A stretch of 64,000 nucleotides of DNA. Source: an uncultured Macellibacteroides sp. (GTDB taxonomy: Bacteria > Bacteroidota > Bacteroidia > Bacteroidales > Tannerellaceae). The translations under genes and the position numbers were made by a program. Under the pieces are notes generated by a model, which was not told where the DNA came from, did no database searches, and saw only the letters and a list, made by a program, of their open reading frames with translations. The stretch is taken from contig NZ_OY762974.1 in NCBI RefSeq assembly GCF_963667135.1, positions 1,240,001 through 1,304,000 of the forward strand, read 5' to 3'. Positions 19,023 through 28,566 of this stretch are shown here, in pieces (the first letter of the stretch is position 1; each line of letters opens with the position of its first letter).

Positions 19023-20072
19023 TTATAGACCGGCTTGTCCGGCATTTTGTCCATATGGGGCTCCTTGTGGTTGATACGTTGTTGGAGCAGCCTGATGATA
19101 GCCTTGCGCAGGCGCAGGTTGCGGCTGACCCGGATAAACTGGAGCACCATACATATTAACAGTCATCGCCTGCAGCAATCGGCTGTATACGGTATTTAGC
19201 TGCGATAATTGCTGAGCCATCCGTTCATTCTCTGTCCGAAATACTGAACTGTCAACTACAGAACCTTCGTACAAATCTTTAATGCGACCCAACCCTCCAT
19301 TAATACGTTCTATAGTATCAATCTGAGAACTGATACTTTTGAGTTGTATTTCGTAAATGGTATTCAATCCGGAAATATTCCGATTAAGAGCTTCCATCTG
19401 ATGTACGTATCCCCGGGAATTATGGTTAATGCCTTCCGAATTATCAGTTATACTTTTATAAGAACTAAGCAGGGTATCTGATACGTCAGCCAGATTATTG
19501 GTTGTCTGGCTAAATCGCTGCATTTGTTCGGCCATTCCTGAAAGTTGATCCAGGTACTTTTGCGTTGCATCAGTCAGCTCTGCCATTTTGGATATTTGTT
19601 CAGCTGCTCCACTAAGCTTCTTAATACTATCCGACAAGTTGCGGGTATCTTCTTCCGAAATATCAAGCGAACCGCTTAATCCCGCCGCCTGCTTAACGGC
19701 TATAGGATTAATTAGAAGATTTGCATTGGAATCATCTTCTTCATTCTCCGATGAATGAAGAAGGCCGGAAACCTTTTGATTTGCGAATTCCGGACGGTCC
19801 ATGGGATTTTTGGATTTAAGAACAGGGAAAACTTCTTCCCAATGATAATCCTTACCCGGATGCTCAAATCCGGAAATAAAGAAAACAAAAAATTCAGTCA
19901 TCATTCCCACAAACAACATTTCATTTCCAAAAGGGAGATGCAGTAATTTAAACAGCGCACCTAAAACAACAATTGAGGCTCCCCAGCTGTAGCAAAAATT
20001 CAGAACTCGCTTCCCCATATCGCTGGAAAGAAACATCTCAATTCTATTCTTATATTTTTTATACTTTCCCAT
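19023..20072 (-). CDS. porL: Type IX secretion system motor protein PorL/GldL
   Basis: A 349-residue inner-membrane protein with two transmembrane helices (about 23-42, YSWGASIVVLGALFKLLHLP, and 48-70, EMLFVGMMTEFFVFFISGFE). The membrane-embedded Glu in MMTEFF fits the role of PorL in coupling proton flow to secretion. A long helical cytoplasmic region follows, with repeated QLSGMAEQMQ-type heptads reminiscent of coiled coil. The final ~40 residues are a Pro/Gln/Ala/Gly/Tyr-rich tail (PGQPQPAPAQGYHQAAP) of low complexity. It lies 33 bp after porK and 20 bp before porM. Confidence 0.95.
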   Translation of the reverse strand: MGKYKKYKNRIEMFLSSDMGKRVLNFCYSWGASIVVLGALFKLLHLPFGNEMLFVGMMTEFFVFFISGFEHPGKDYHWEEVFPVLKSKNPMDRPEFANQKVSGLLHSSENEEDDSNANLLINPIAVKQAAGLSGSLDISEEDTRNLSDSIKKLSGAAEQISKMAELTDATQKYLDQLSGMAEQMQRFSQTTNNLADVSDTLLSSYKSITDNSEGINHNSRGYVHQMEALNRNISGLNTIYEIQLKSISSQIDTIERINGGLGRIKDLYEGSVVDSSVFRTENERMAQQLSQLNTVYSRLLQAMTVNMYGAPVYPGQPQPAPAQGYHQAAPTTYQPQGAPYGQNAGQAGL

Positions 20073-20105
20073 TATCTCGAAGTATTATAATTAGTAAACC
20101 CATGT

Positions 20106-21527
20106 TTATTTCTTTCCTTTAGAGAACCCTATTTGTGTCCGAACGCACCGGAAACCAATATACGAACGGGTTTCATTCTGATATTCCATCGAACGCATGT
20201 CTGAACGTATAAATTGAGAGACATCTTTCCAGGATCCTCCGCGAACCACCTTCTTCTTCATAGCATACGGATCTTCCTTGGCCGCATTATAGCGCAAATC
20301 CGGATTCATATCATTCATTTGATTTGGTCCTGATTCCGAATAAGTTGTAGAAGTCCACTCAGACACATTGCCCGCCATATCGTAAAGGCCGAATTCATTA
20401 GGGGAATAAGATCCCACCCGGGAAGTAATAAGGTGACCATCGTCTGTGTAATTACCATTACCCGGTTTAAAGTTCCCTAAAAAACAACCTTTACTACTTT
20501 GTAAATCGTTGGTAGACCATGGATACTTGTTTCCGTTTTTTCCGTTACGTGCCGCATACTCCCATTCCCCTTCAGTAGGCAAACGGAAAGGCTCTATTGT
20601 ATAACCTGCCGGAAGATTAGCCGATTCTTTAAAGAAATTGGTGCGCCATACACAAAATGCTGTTGCCTGTTCCCAAGAAACTCCGACCACCGGATAATCA
20701 TTGTATCCCGGATGCGTAAAATACATTCGCATATAAGGTTCATTATACGCATTATTAAAATCATTAACCCAACAAGTCTCATCAGGGTAGATATTCACTA
20801 TTCGCGTATGTAGAAAATCATGATAGCCACTAAGCGGGCGGGTGATGGTTTCGTTAACAATACCTCCTTCGTCGTTAATATAAGCTGTATCTTTTGAAAT
20901 CATAATCACCTGATTCGGATCAACCTTTATATCCGTATTTCGTTCCCGTGCTGAGGGGTCAAGATTGTTTTTTCGTAAGGCAGCCGCCGTATGATCGTAC
21001 CACTCGTAGCGGTAGTTCATCTGCTTTTCGTCCAAACGTTTCTCTCCTGTAATGGGATGAATATAGTACACACTCTCGATAGCCCGCTGTTCGTCTTCAG
21101 TAGCTCTTTTCCATGGAATAGGTCTGGTCCAGTCTAAATGAGGAGTTACAGGTTCGCCGTATTTATCCTCAGTAATTTTAAATAGCTCATTACCACCATA
21201 GGCAGGATCTGCCAACCGTTCACGAATAATGGAATCGCGTACGTAATAAAGGAACTGGCGATATTTAGCATTTGAAATTTCAGTTTCATCCATCCAGAAA
21301 GCATCGAAGGAAACTCCTTTTGTTTCAGGAGATGTACCCCAAAGTGAATCTTTATCTGATGGACCCATTTCAAATGAACCACGTTTTATCAGAATCATTC
21401 CGAATGGAGCCGGCTCATTAAAGGATGCCGTTCTGACTCCCGTTAGTTCACCTCCGCTGCCGGTTAACGGCCTTCCGCACGAGGTAAACAAGGCTGCTGC
21501 CCCAAGTACTAACCATACTTTTTTCAT
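20106..21527 (-). CDS. porK: Type IX secretion system lipoprotein PorK/GldK
   Basis: A 473-residue outer-membrane lipoprotein (lipobox LFTSCGRPL) with a formylglycine-generating-enzyme-like fold: ILIKRGSFEMGPSDKD, VSWEQATAFCVWRTNFF, RLPTEGEWEYAARNG, YDMAGNVSEWTSTTYS and VVRGGSWKDV ... IGFRCVRT. In GldK/PorK this fold is structural, forming the periplasmic ring with PorN, and is not thought to make formylglycine. It follows porP by 6 bp. Confidence 0.96.
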   Translation of the reverse strand: MKKVWLVLGAAALFTSCGRPLTGSGGELTGVRTASFNEPAPFGMILIKRGSFEMGPSDKDSLWGTSPETKGVSFDAFWMDETEISNAKYRQFLYYVRDSIIRERLADPAYGGNELFKITEDKYGEPVTPHLDWTRPIPWKRATEDEQRAIESVYYIHPITGEKRLDEKQMNYRYEWYDHTAAALRKNNLDPSARERNTDIKVDPNQVIMISKDTAYINDEGGIVNETITRPLSGYHDFLHTRIVNIYPDETCWVNDFNNAYNEPYMRMYFTHPGYNDYPVVGVSWEQATAFCVWRTNFFKESANLPAGYTIEPFRLPTEGEWEYAARNGKNGNKYPWSTNDLQSSKGCFLGNFKPGNGNYTDDGHLITSRVGSYSPNEFGLYDMAGNVSEWTSTTYSESGPNQMNDMNPDLRYNAAKEDPYAMKKKVVRGGSWKDVSQFIRSDMRSMEYQNETRSYIGFRCVRTQIGFSKGKK

Positions 21528-21533
21528 ATACTA

Positions 21534-22478
21534 TTATAATATACGTACACTTTTGTGTTTATTCTTTCCCGTTTTTATTTTATTCAGCTTCAGTTTGTAC
21601 CTCACCATTAATTCATGGCTGCCAGTGCTTCCCTTAAGTATAGCTGTTGTGGGAAAGTCATAGGCATAACCTACATGAAATCCACCAATAATAGCTCCTA
21701 CAGAAAGTACCACCGATTCATTGACACGCCAGGAAAGACCTCCGCTAAACATTTTGTTATATAGCACCCTGGCTGTTATATCGGCCTGAAACGATTGCAA
21801 GTCTGTTTTCAAAAACACAGACGGCTGCAATTCATACAACGGGTTCCGCAATTGAATATTGTATCCTCCGGTTAAATTATACGCTCTTCCTATAAAGGTA
21901 TACACATTTTCATCCAACGCCAACTCGGGTTCCGAAATATGAGTAGAAGCTAGTCCCCCATAAAAGTTTTTATGTGTAAAGTAAATGCCGGCATTTATAT
22001 CTACCGTCATAGCCTCAACTTGTGTTGTTGGAATTCCTTCATCGGTTCCGGTATGAAATTCACTTTCAGGAATCTCCACTTTCGTACCATCGAAAGCCTG
22101 ATTAACCATTCCTGCCTGCAATCCGAAACTAAGTGTTCCTCCAAACAATTTTTTTTTATATGCAAACTGACCTGCCACATGGGTATTCCTAAAAAGACCT
22201 ATGCTTTCTGTAAAGCCAATAACTCCAATTCCAAAAATAGATTTTCCAAAGGTCACGGGCATATCCGCAGATACAAAAAAGGATTTGGGAGCTCCTTTTA
22301 TTCCTACCCATTGCTGACGATGCAAGGCAAACAAATTTAGATTATCTGATACTCCTGCAACTGCCGGATTATAATAACCCATAGCCATCCAATACTGGCT
22401 AAACTGGGCATCATATTGTCCGTATGATATGTTCACACTTCCTAACAGCACAACAATAAGCAATAAAAACCTCTTCAT
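21534..22478 (-). CDS. porP: PorP/SprF-family type IX secretion outer-membrane protein
   Basis: A 314-residue outer-membrane beta-barrel. The signal peptide (MKRFLLLIVVLLGSVNISYGQ) is followed by the family hallmark YDAQFSQYWMAMGYYNPAVAG and alternating strands through FHVGYAYDFPTT. PorP is a T9SS component needed for secretion in P. gingivalis, and related SprF proteins assist individual adhesins. Leading the operon directly before porK, this copy is most likely the core PorP. The last residues are very basic (KLNKIKTGKNKHKSVRIL). Confidence 0.94.
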   Translation of the reverse strand: MKRFLLLIVVLLGSVNISYGQYDAQFSQYWMAMGYYNPAVAGVSDNLNLFALHRQQWVGIKGAPKSFFVSADMPVTFGKSIFGIGVIGFTESIGLFRNTHVAGQFAYKKKLFGGTLSFGLQAGMVNQAFDGTKVEIPESEFHTGTDEGIPTTQVEAMTVDINAGIYFTHKNFYGGLASTHISEPELALDENVYTFIGRAYNLTGGYNIQLRNPLYELQPSVFLKTDLQSFQADITARVLYNKMFSGGLSWRVNESVVLSVGAIIGGFHVGYAYDFPTTAILKGSTGSHELMVRYKLKLNKIKTGKNKHKSVRIL

Positions 22479-22543
22479 CCTTGTTATATCGATATTACTC
22501 CTATTGTAACTAAAAAAAATGCAATAAATTGTGTGAGATATAA

Positions 22544-22577
22544 AACAAAAAAGGCGGTAAGCAAATGCTTACCACCT
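22544..22577 (-). terminator. Rho-independent terminator after the DUF2795 gene
   Basis: On the minus strand, GGTGGTAAGC and GCTTACCGCC form a stem around ATTT, followed by TTTTTT. It ends the minus-strand run 22600-28470 just before the T9SS operon, so porP needs its own promoter in the following 65 bp. Confidence 0.8.
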
Positions 22578-22599
22578 CCAGTGTATCTAATTAAAAACA

Positions 22600-22821
22600 T
22601 TAATACTCTTCCTCATTAAAGAAGAAATCTTCTTTACTCGGATAATCAGGCCAGATATCTTCCATGCACTCGTAGATTTCGCCCTCATCTTCCATCTCCT
22701 GCAAATTTTCAATCACCTCCAAGGGCGCACCAGAACGCTGTGCATAATCAATTAATTCGTCCTTTGTTGCGGGCCAAGGCGCGTCTTCTAGTTTTGAAGC
22801 TAGTTCCAATGTCCAATACAT
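22600..22821 (-). CDS. DUF2795 small acidic protein
   Basis: A 73-residue, strongly acidic protein matching the short DUF2795 family of Bacteroidota (MYWTLELASKLEDAPWPATK, DELIDYAQRSGAPLEVIENL). The end is rich in Glu, Asp and aromatics (PSKEDFFFNEEEY). The family has no assigned biochemical role. A terminator follows directly. It lies about 75 bp after the adenosyltransferase gene. Confidence 0.85.
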   Translation of the reverse strand: MYWTLELASKLEDAPWPATKDELIDYAQRSGAPLEVIENLQEMEDEGEIYECMEDIWPDYPSKEDFFFNEEEY

Positions 22822-22895
22822 AGTTATAAAGTATTAATAGTTACCAAAAAGTTAGTTCAGGTCTTAATTTTTCCGCAAAAATAGAACTATATTCT

Positions 22896-23465
22896 TTAGA
22901 TGCAAGTATAATCCCAAATTATTTCTTTGCCATCGTTAATTATACATTCTTTTCTGGCTAAAACGAACAAATAGTCAGATAATCTGTTAACAAAAATCAA
23001 AACCGGCTCTTCAACAGGATCCGTTTCTGCTAATTTGTAAATCTGTCGTTCTGCTCTCCGGCAAACAGTACGGCAAACATGTGCCAGTGATGCAGAACGG
23101 CATCCACCTGGCAAAATAAAGTTTCTCATTTTTGGGATACCGGCATCCAACCGATCAATCTCTTTTTCAATACGGGTAATACTTTCTGCAGTAACTTTGC
23201 TCTCGATCTTCAGTTCTGTGCTATTCTGATCTGTTGCCAGATAAGAGCCAACCGTAAATAACTTATGTTGAACAAAATGGAGGAAATCTTTATCTGCCTG
23301 ATCTTCCAGCGAAGAAACCAACAGTCCTATAAAAGAATTTAGCTCATCAATAGTCCCATAACTTTCAAGCCGTTGATGCGTTTTAGAAACGCGTTCGCCG
23401 CCGACAAGAGATGTCGTACCTTTATCTCCGGTACCAGTGTATATCAAACTTTTTTTTGTACCCAT
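22896..23465 (-). CDS. PduO-type cob(I)alamin adenosyltransferase
   Basis: A 189-residue enzyme that transfers adenosyl from ATP to cob(I)alamin to make coenzyme B12. The start at 23465 ([19 protein letters not shown]) is chosen over an upstream TTG that overlaps the previous gene. Signatures are [50 protein letters not shown] and [13 protein letters not shown], typical of the PduO fold and ATP-binding residues. No cobalamin riboswitch is visible; the gene is embedded in an operon. Confidence 0.94.
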   Translation of the reverse strand: MGTKKSLIYTGTGDKGTTSLVGGERVSKTHQRLESYGTIDELNSFIGLLVSSLEDQADKDFLHFVQHKLFTVGSYLATDQNSTELKIESKVTAESITRIEKEIDRLDAGIPKMRNFILPGGCRSASLAHVCRTVCRRAERQIYKLAETDPVEEPVLIFVNRLSDYLFVLARKECIINDGKEIIWDYTCI

Positions 23466-23476
23466 AATATCAAATT

Positions 23477-24268
23477 TCAATAGTATGTTATATAATTGCG
23501 CTTGTGTAGCTTATTATTAAAAAACACGATACCAAGAGAATACAAATCAATAGTAACGGTAACATCAGGATGGGAGCAGATTTCAGCCCAAATCTTCCTC
23601 ATTTTAGCAGAACTCTTGATTCCAACAAAAACAAATACCGTCTCCTGATGAACATGCTTCACACATTCATTAAACAATAATGAACAAGAAAGTTCATCGT
23701 TAGGGGTATTAAAAAAAACAAAATCAAGCTGCTTCAAGTCCTGTATTGCCTGCGGAAGTAAATTCAGATAATTACCAACCCGTAAATCTATCTGATTCCT
23801 TGCTTCTTTTAGTGTTTCACGAGCAACGGCAGCAAACTCCGGCAAACTTTCCAATGCAATACATCGAAGACCTGATGCATAAGAGGTTAGATAAAGAGAA
23901 GACAAGCCCATCGTTGTTCCGATCTGCAGTATATGTACAGGTTTAAAATAGTTTGTTAGTTTAAATAACAACGCACCCTGTTTAGGAGAAATGGCTTTCT
24001 TTTGCACAAGATGTCCAATTGTTTGCTGCTTGCTTTTTTCTTTATTCCTTTTATCCGGATAGGACACCATTTCTTCACGATAATGAAGCTTCAATCGAGT
24101 TAAAGCGATGTCGGACAATGGATAATAAGATCCTGATTCTTCAATGACTTTTGTGATTACATTGTAAACAAACGGAGAATGAACGCCATATCCTTTCCGG
24201 TAGCGTACCCGCCTGTACAAAAGAATACTACGCCTTAAGGCATTGTTGTTTTTTGGTATGATCTGCAT
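23477..24268 (-). CDS. Class I SAM-dependent methyltransferase-like protein
   Basis: A 263-residue protein with a Rossmann-type motif I ([19 protein letters not shown], about residues 110-130), an acidic residue after beta2 ([19 protein letters not shown]) and the LDFVFFNTP strand. The N-terminal ~90 residues are basic and helical ([21 protein letters not shown]). The substrate is unknown; the closest fold group is O-methyltransferase-like. It ends 11 bp before the adenosyltransferase start and begins 42 bp after the permease gene. Confidence 0.8.
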   Translation of the reverse strand: MQIIPKNNNALRRSILLYRRVRYRKGYGVHSPFVYNVITKVIEESGSYYPLSDIALTRLKLHYREEMVSYPDKRNKEKSKQQTIGHLVQKKAISPKQGALLFKLTNYFKPVHILQIGTTMGLSSLYLTSYASGLRCIALESLPEFAAVARETLKEARNQIDLRVGNYLNLLPQAIQDLKQLDFVFFNTPNDELSCSLLFNECVKHVHQETVFVFVGIKSSAKMRKIWAEICSHPDVTVTIDLYSLGIVFFNNKLHKRNYITYY

Positions 24269-24310
24269 TTAACAATGAGTTTACTAATACAAAGTTAGTA
24301 AATAAAAGGA

Positions 24311-25537
24311 TTATACAGCAAACCATTTTTTGCCAAGATGGTGAACGGGATACCAAGCGGCAATAAATCCAATGGATACAACAGTAAAAAATACCGTGAA
24401 CACATCGCTTAAGGCTACCCTAACAGGATAAGCATCAATTATAAAGGCTCCGGCAGTTTGTCCTAATTTCAGAAGTCCCAGCTCCTGTTGAATCAAACAT
24501 AAAACAATTCCAATAACAATCCCAATCAGGGCCCCAAATCCAGCGATCATCCATCCTTCAAAAAGAAAGATACGGGATATCAGCTTATCGTCTGCCCCCA
24601 TATTCCGTAGCGTACGTACATCTTCCTGTTTTTCTATCATAAGCATAGATAAAGAGCCAACCACGTTAAAAAGAGCGATAGCAAGTATAAAACTAAGGAT
24701 GAGAAATGTCATCCATTTTTCAATTTGCATCATTTTATAGGAAGACTCTTGCTGTTCGAACCTATCCTGTACAATAAATTCAGGGCCTAATAAAGATGAA
24801 ATTTCGTCCTTTACATCAAATAAGTCGGATTCAGGAGTAAGTTTAAGCTCTATTGAAGATACTTCTGTATCATATTTAAATAATTCACGTGCAAGGGAAA
24901 GAGGGACCAACATATAATTTTCGTCATACACCTGTTGGTTGATACAGAAAACACCTCCTACATAAGCATAAGAAATTTGAAAGGAAGTTGCAGGATTTGA
25001 TAAATTTACATTTCCATCACGCTTAGGAGCATACAGCTCCATGGGTGATAAATAACCGGCATTAACACCTAAAGCTGATGCCAGTCCTACTCCGGGAACA
25101 GCATAATTGACTACATCATCTTTTAAAACAAAATGTCCATCAATCAAAACACTATCAATCGATGCAAGTTTATCAAAATTATCGCTTACTCCTTTAACAA
25201 CAGCAACCACCTGCCGGTTGTCGTAGCGTACTAATGCATTATCCTCTAGAACCTCACTCCAAACGGCAATAGAATTCAGCGTCTTGACTGATTGGAATTT
25301 CTTTTCCATTGGGTCAAAAACCTTTCCTGTTCGGGGCGTAATTTTAAGCTCCGGATCAAAGGTGCTAAAAAGAGTAGATACTAAATCGTTGAATCCATTG
25401 TATACAGACAAGGCACATACCAGCGCGATGGTTGCTACAACCACCCCGCAAACAGATACCATCGAAATTACATTGATGGCATTGTGGGACTTCTTTGAGA
25501 AGAGGTATCGTCTGGCTATATAAAACGGGAAATTCAA
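24311..25537 (-). CDS. LolC/LolE-type ABC transporter permease
   Basis: A 408-residue inner-membrane protein of the FtsX/LolE family. N-terminal FYIARRYLFSKKSHNAINVIS is a family signature, followed by TM1 (VCGVVVATIALVCALSVY). A periplasmic MacB-like domain spans about 45-265. Three C-terminal helices include LNVVGSLSMLMIEKQEDVRTLRNMGAD-type sequence (here starting FNVVGSL). It probably moves lipoproteins toward the outer membrane together with an ATPase encoded elsewhere. It follows rbfA by 5 bp. Confidence 0.9.
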   Translation of the reverse strand: MNFPFYIARRYLFSKKSHNAINVISMVSVCGVVVATIALVCALSVYNGFNDLVSTLFSTFDPELKITPRTGKVFDPMEKKFQSVKTLNSIAVWSEVLEDNALVRYDNRQVVAVVKGVSDNFDKLASIDSVLIDGHFVLKDDVVNYAVPGVGLASALGVNAGYLSPMELYAPKRDGNVNLSNPATSFQISYAYVGGVFCINQQVYDENYMLVPLSLARELFKYDTEVSSIELKLTPESDLFDVKDEISSLLGPEFIVQDRFEQQESSYKMMQIEKWMTFLILSFILAIALFNVVGSLSMLMIEKQEDVRTLRNMGADDKLISRIFLFEGWMIAGFGALIGIVIGIVLCLIQQELGLLKLGQTAGAFIIDAYPVRVALSDVFTVFFTVVSIGFIAAWYPVHHLGKKWFAV

Positions 25538-25542
25538 GGTTC

Positions 25543-25878
25543 TTATTTCTTAAGCAAATTATCTATCTTTTCAATATAATCCAATGAGTCATCTACATAG
25601 AAACTAAGATCTGGTATCTTTCTCAGCTGTAAATGAACACGTTGTCCTAAATCAAAACGGATAGCTTTAGTATTTAAACGAATTGCCTCTAGAATTTCAG
25701 GCGCCTTTCCCGAAGGAAATATACTCAGATACACGCGTGCAATACTTAAGTCAGGACTTACACGAACAACACTTACCGAAACCAATGTTCCCGGCATTGC
25801 CTTCGTTTGAAGCAGAAAAATATCGCTCAGCTCTTTTTGCAACAACCGTCCGATTTTATTTAATCTTGTACTTTCCAT
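25543..25878 (-). CDS. rbfA: Ribosome-binding factor A
   Basis: A 111-residue protein needed for late 30S subunit maturation and 16S 5'-end processing. It has the family motifs RLNKIGRLLQKELSDIFL, VSVVRVSPDLSIARVYLSIFP and the C-terminal RKIPDLSFYVDDSLDYIEKI. Length is usual. It sits 9 bp after the O-methyltransferase and 5 bp before the permease. Confidence 0.96.
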   Translation of the reverse strand: MESTRLNKIGRLLQKELSDIFLLQTKAMPGTLVSVSVVRVSPDLSIARVYLSIFPSGKAPEILEAIRLNTKAIRFDLGQRVHLQLRKIPDLSFYVDDSLDYIEKIDNLLKK

Positions 25879-25887
25879 ATATATTTA

Positions 25888-26520
25888 TTATTTCTTCCAA
25901 ATCATTGTCAGACCATCCCTGAGAGGAAGAATTACTTTTTCAACTCTCGAATCTGATTTTACCATGTCATTAAACGCAAGTATACCGGCTGTTTGTTTAT
26001 CTCCCGAATGAGGAGCCTCCAACACTTTGCCATCCCAAAGCGTATTATCCGCTAAAATTAATGCCCCTGAAGGGAGCTTATCAAAAATCAAATTATAATA
26101 TTCCGTATATAAACGCTTATCAGCATCTATAAAAACCAGATCAAAGGTTTCATTCATGGTTGGAATTATCTCCATTGCATCCCCGAAATAAAGCTTGATT
26201 TTATCTTTAACAGGCGATTGTGAGATATATTTCATGATAAAATCTTCCATCTCATCGTTTATCTCCAAGGTATGGATTTCTGCCCCTTCGTCCAGCGCTT
26301 CCGCCATACAAAGTGTTGCATAGCCAGTATATGTCCCAATTTCAAGAACTCTTCTTGGTTGAAGCATCCGGCAAAACATCTTTAAAATCCGGCCCTGCAA
26401 ATGGCCGGATATCATTCGAGGACGAAGAAGATTCACATTGGCATCTCTGTTTAAGGTAGCCAGCAATGAACCTTCTTCGTCACTATGTGAAAGAATATAG
26501 GATTCTATTTCTTCCGTCAT
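25888..26520 (-). CDS. Family 3 (catechol-type) O-methyltransferase
   Basis: A 210-residue SAM-dependent enzyme. Motifs are RVLEIGTYTGYATLCMAEAL, IHTLEINDEMEDFIMKYI, FDLVFIDADKRLYTEYYN with the metal-site Asp of IDADK, and LILADNTLWDGKVLE. All metal-ligand positions of the cation-dependent OMT family look intact. The physiological acceptor is unknown. It starts 6 bp after pyk stops. Confidence 0.93.
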   Translation of the reverse strand: MTEEIESYILSHSDEEGSLLATLNRDANVNLLRPRMISGHLQGRILKMFCRMLQPRRVLEIGTYTGYATLCMAEALDEGAEIHTLEINDEMEDFIMKYISQSPVKDKIKLYFGDAMEIIPTMNETFDLVFIDADKRLYTEYYNLIFDKLPSGALILADNTLWDGKVLEAPHSGDKQTAGILAFNDMVKSDSRVEKVILPLRDGLTMIWKK

Positions 26521-26526
26521 TCTTAT

Positions 26527-27978
26527 TTATTCTTTAAACGTTGGAAGCGTGTATTTATTTCCAGCATCCAGAATCTTACCTACATTATTTATTTCAAGGA
26601 AAGTAGTACCGCCACCTTCGCCAAAACTTCCGCTAAGGTAAGCAACCATGTCAGAACGTGTAATACGACCACTCTTTATCAATTCGTTTAACGCCTTGAA
26701 ATAGTATTCGCGTTCGCTTTTACTTTCCTCCTGATACACTGCCCAAACGCCATACGACAATGCAAGTTCGCGGGTTAAGCGTTCTCTGTAGCAAATAGCG
26801 TATACGGTGGATGTTCCACGGAAAGCAGCCAGATAACGGGCAGTCTTACCAGTAAAACTATCTGTGATAATTGCTTTTACATGCAATTTGGAAGATGCTT
26901 TTACTGCTTGTTTTGCCAGGAATGAGGTAACATCTAAATCATTTCCTACAATAGGAACACGAATATCATTAGCCGCCAATTTAGTTTTCTCAGCTTCAGC
27001 AGCAATTTTTGTCATTGTAGCTACCGCCTCAACCGGATACTTTCCATAAGCTGTTTCGCCACTAAGCATTAATGCATCTGTACGATAATAAATTGCATTT
27101 GCGATATCCGTTACCTCTGCACGTGTTGGGCGAGGATTGTTAATCATTGAATGAAGCATCTGAGTTGCAACAATTACAGGTTTCTTTGCTTCAACACATT
27201 TACGGATCAATACACGTTGAATTCCCGGTATTTTTTCCTGAGGAACTTCAATACCTAAGTCTCCACGGGCAATCATGATACCATATGCTGCTTCAAGAAT
27301 CTCATCGATGTTATCAACACCTTCCTGATTCTCAATTTTAGCAATGATTTTAATCGGGCTTCCTTGCTCGTCAAGTATACGCTGAATATCAAGTACATCT
27401 TGTTTAGTCCGAACGAAAGAATGGGCTATAAAATCAAGATTATTATCTATACAAAATTGAATACTGTTACGATCTTTTTCAGTCAAGGAAGGAAGGTTGA
27501 TACGAACTCCGGGGACGTTCACACTCTTACGGCTTCCCAATTTTGCATCATTCTGTACTTCACAAAGCAGATAATCGGGATACTTTTCGACAACTTTTAA
27601 ATCCAAATCGCCATCATCTATAAGCAATGCACCACCTACAGACATGTCTGTAACAAAATTCTTATAAGAAACACAAATACAATCCTTATTGGTTTCACCT
27701 TCAGGATTACCCATTACCTTAATGATATCCCCGGTCTTTAGGTCAAGAGGTTCTTTGGTAATTGTAGTTCTGATTTCCGGGCCTTTTGTGTCCATCAAAA
27801 TTCCAATATGATTAGAAACGGCACGTACATTACCAACAACTCTGTTAAACCCTTCTTCTGACATGTGAGCCGAATTAAGGCGAACCACATTCATACCCGC
27901 TTTATACAGCGCACTGACAAAATCCACATCACATCGCTGATCTGATACAGTAGCAACAATCTTTGTATGCTTTAACAT
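26527..27978 (-). CDS. pyk: Pyruvate kinase
   Basis: A 483-residue glycolytic enzyme converting phosphoenolpyruvate and ADP to pyruvate and ATP. It has HTKIVATVSDQRCDVDF at the start, MDTKGPEIRTT, the IIAKIENQEGVDN catalytic strand, MIARGDLGIEVPQEKIPG, and PVIVATQMLHSMINNPRPTR followed by EVTDIANAI. The active-site loop reads MLHSM instead of the more frequent MLESM. The allosteric C-domain is present and of normal length. Confidence 0.97.
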   Translation of the reverse strand: MLKHTKIVATVSDQRCDVDFVSALYKAGMNVVRLNSAHMSEEGFNRVVGNVRAVSNHIGILMDTKGPEIRTTITKEPLDLKTGDIIKVMGNPEGETNKDCICVSYKNFVTDMSVGGALLIDDGDLDLKVVEKYPDYLLCEVQNDAKLGSRKSVNVPGVRINLPSLTEKDRNSIQFCIDNNLDFIAHSFVRTKQDVLDIQRILDEQGSPIKIIAKIENQEGVDNIDEILEAAYGIMIARGDLGIEVPQEKIPGIQRVLIRKCVEAKKPVIVATQMLHSMINNPRPTRAEVTDIANAIYYRTDALMLSGETAYGKYPVEAVATMTKIAAEAEKTKLAANDIRVPIVGNDLDVTSFLAKQAVKASSKLHVKAIITDSFTGKTARYLAAFRGTSTVYAICYRERLTRELALSYGVWAVYQEESKSEREYYFKALNELIKSGRITRSDMVAYLSGSFGEGGGTTFLEINNVGKILDAGNKYTLPTFKE

Positions 27979-28053
27979 ATAATCTAACTATTATAATCTA
28001 TTATAAACCTTTTATTAAAATCAAACCATAAACACTGCAAGCCGGAGTTATTT

Positions 28054-28470
28054 TCACAAAAAAGACTCCATAGCCAACTTGTACGAATTAAGACCAAAGC
28101 CAAGAATCACTCCTTTGCATGCCGCCGAAATTTTAGATTCATGTCTGAAAGACTCTCTCGCATGAACATTTGATATATGAACTTCTACAACCGGCGTGGA
28201 GACCGCTTTTATAGCATCATACAATGCAATCGAAGTGTGCGTATAAGCTCCTGCATTTAATATTATCCCATCGTAATCAAAACCAACTTCATGGATTTTA
28301 TTAAGCAGCTCACCTTCTATATTGCTTTGAAAATAAGAAATTTCCAATTCCGGATAGTTTTTACGCAAAGCATCTAAATATACTTCAAATGAAGCATTTC
28401 CATATACTGTTGGCTCTCTCTTTCCCAACAGATTAAGATTTGGTCCGTTGATAATTTGAATCTTCTTCAT
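28054..28470 (-). CDS. aroQ: Type II 3-dehydroquinate dehydratase
   Basis: A 138-residue shikimate-pathway enzyme. Motifs are INGPNLNLLGKREPTVYG with the catalytic Tyr, FQSNIEGELLNKIHE, ILNAGAYTHTSIALYDAI, and VEVHISNVHARESFRHES. All catalytic residues of the dodecameric class II family are visible. It diverges from xerD and precedes pyk by 75 bp. Confidence 0.97.
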   Translation of the reverse strand: MKKIQIINGPNLNLLGKREPTVYGNASFEVYLDALRKNYPELEISYFQSNIEGELLNKIHEVGFDYDGIILNAGAYTHTSIALYDAIKAVSTPVVEVHISNVHARESFRHESKISAACKGVILGFGLNSYKLAMESFL

Positions 28471-28486
28471 TTCATTGTAAGTTTAT

Positions 28487-28534
28487 TACCTTTGCACCCA
28501 TACCGTAAGGCCGGAATAATATCCGGCAAAGGTA
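28487..28534. promoter_or_regulatory. Face-to-face promoter boxes between aroQ and xerD with an inverted repeat
   Basis: TACCTTTG lies on the plus strand at 28487-28494 (for xerD) and again on the minus strand at 28527-28534 (for aroQ). Between them is GCCGGA-ataata-TCCGGC (28510-28527). The predicted starts would fall near 28501 and 28520, so the two transcripts would overlap slightly. The -33 boxes are weak on both strands. Confidence 0.45.
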
Positions 28535-28566
28535 ATTATTTTATTTGATAAATTTCATAAACAGCT

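Noticed and set aside
20106-21527. PorK considered as a real formylglycine-generating enzyme
   Set aside because: Lipoprotein signal and position in porP-K-L-M-N identify it as the T9SS ring component; no sulfatase gene is nearby.
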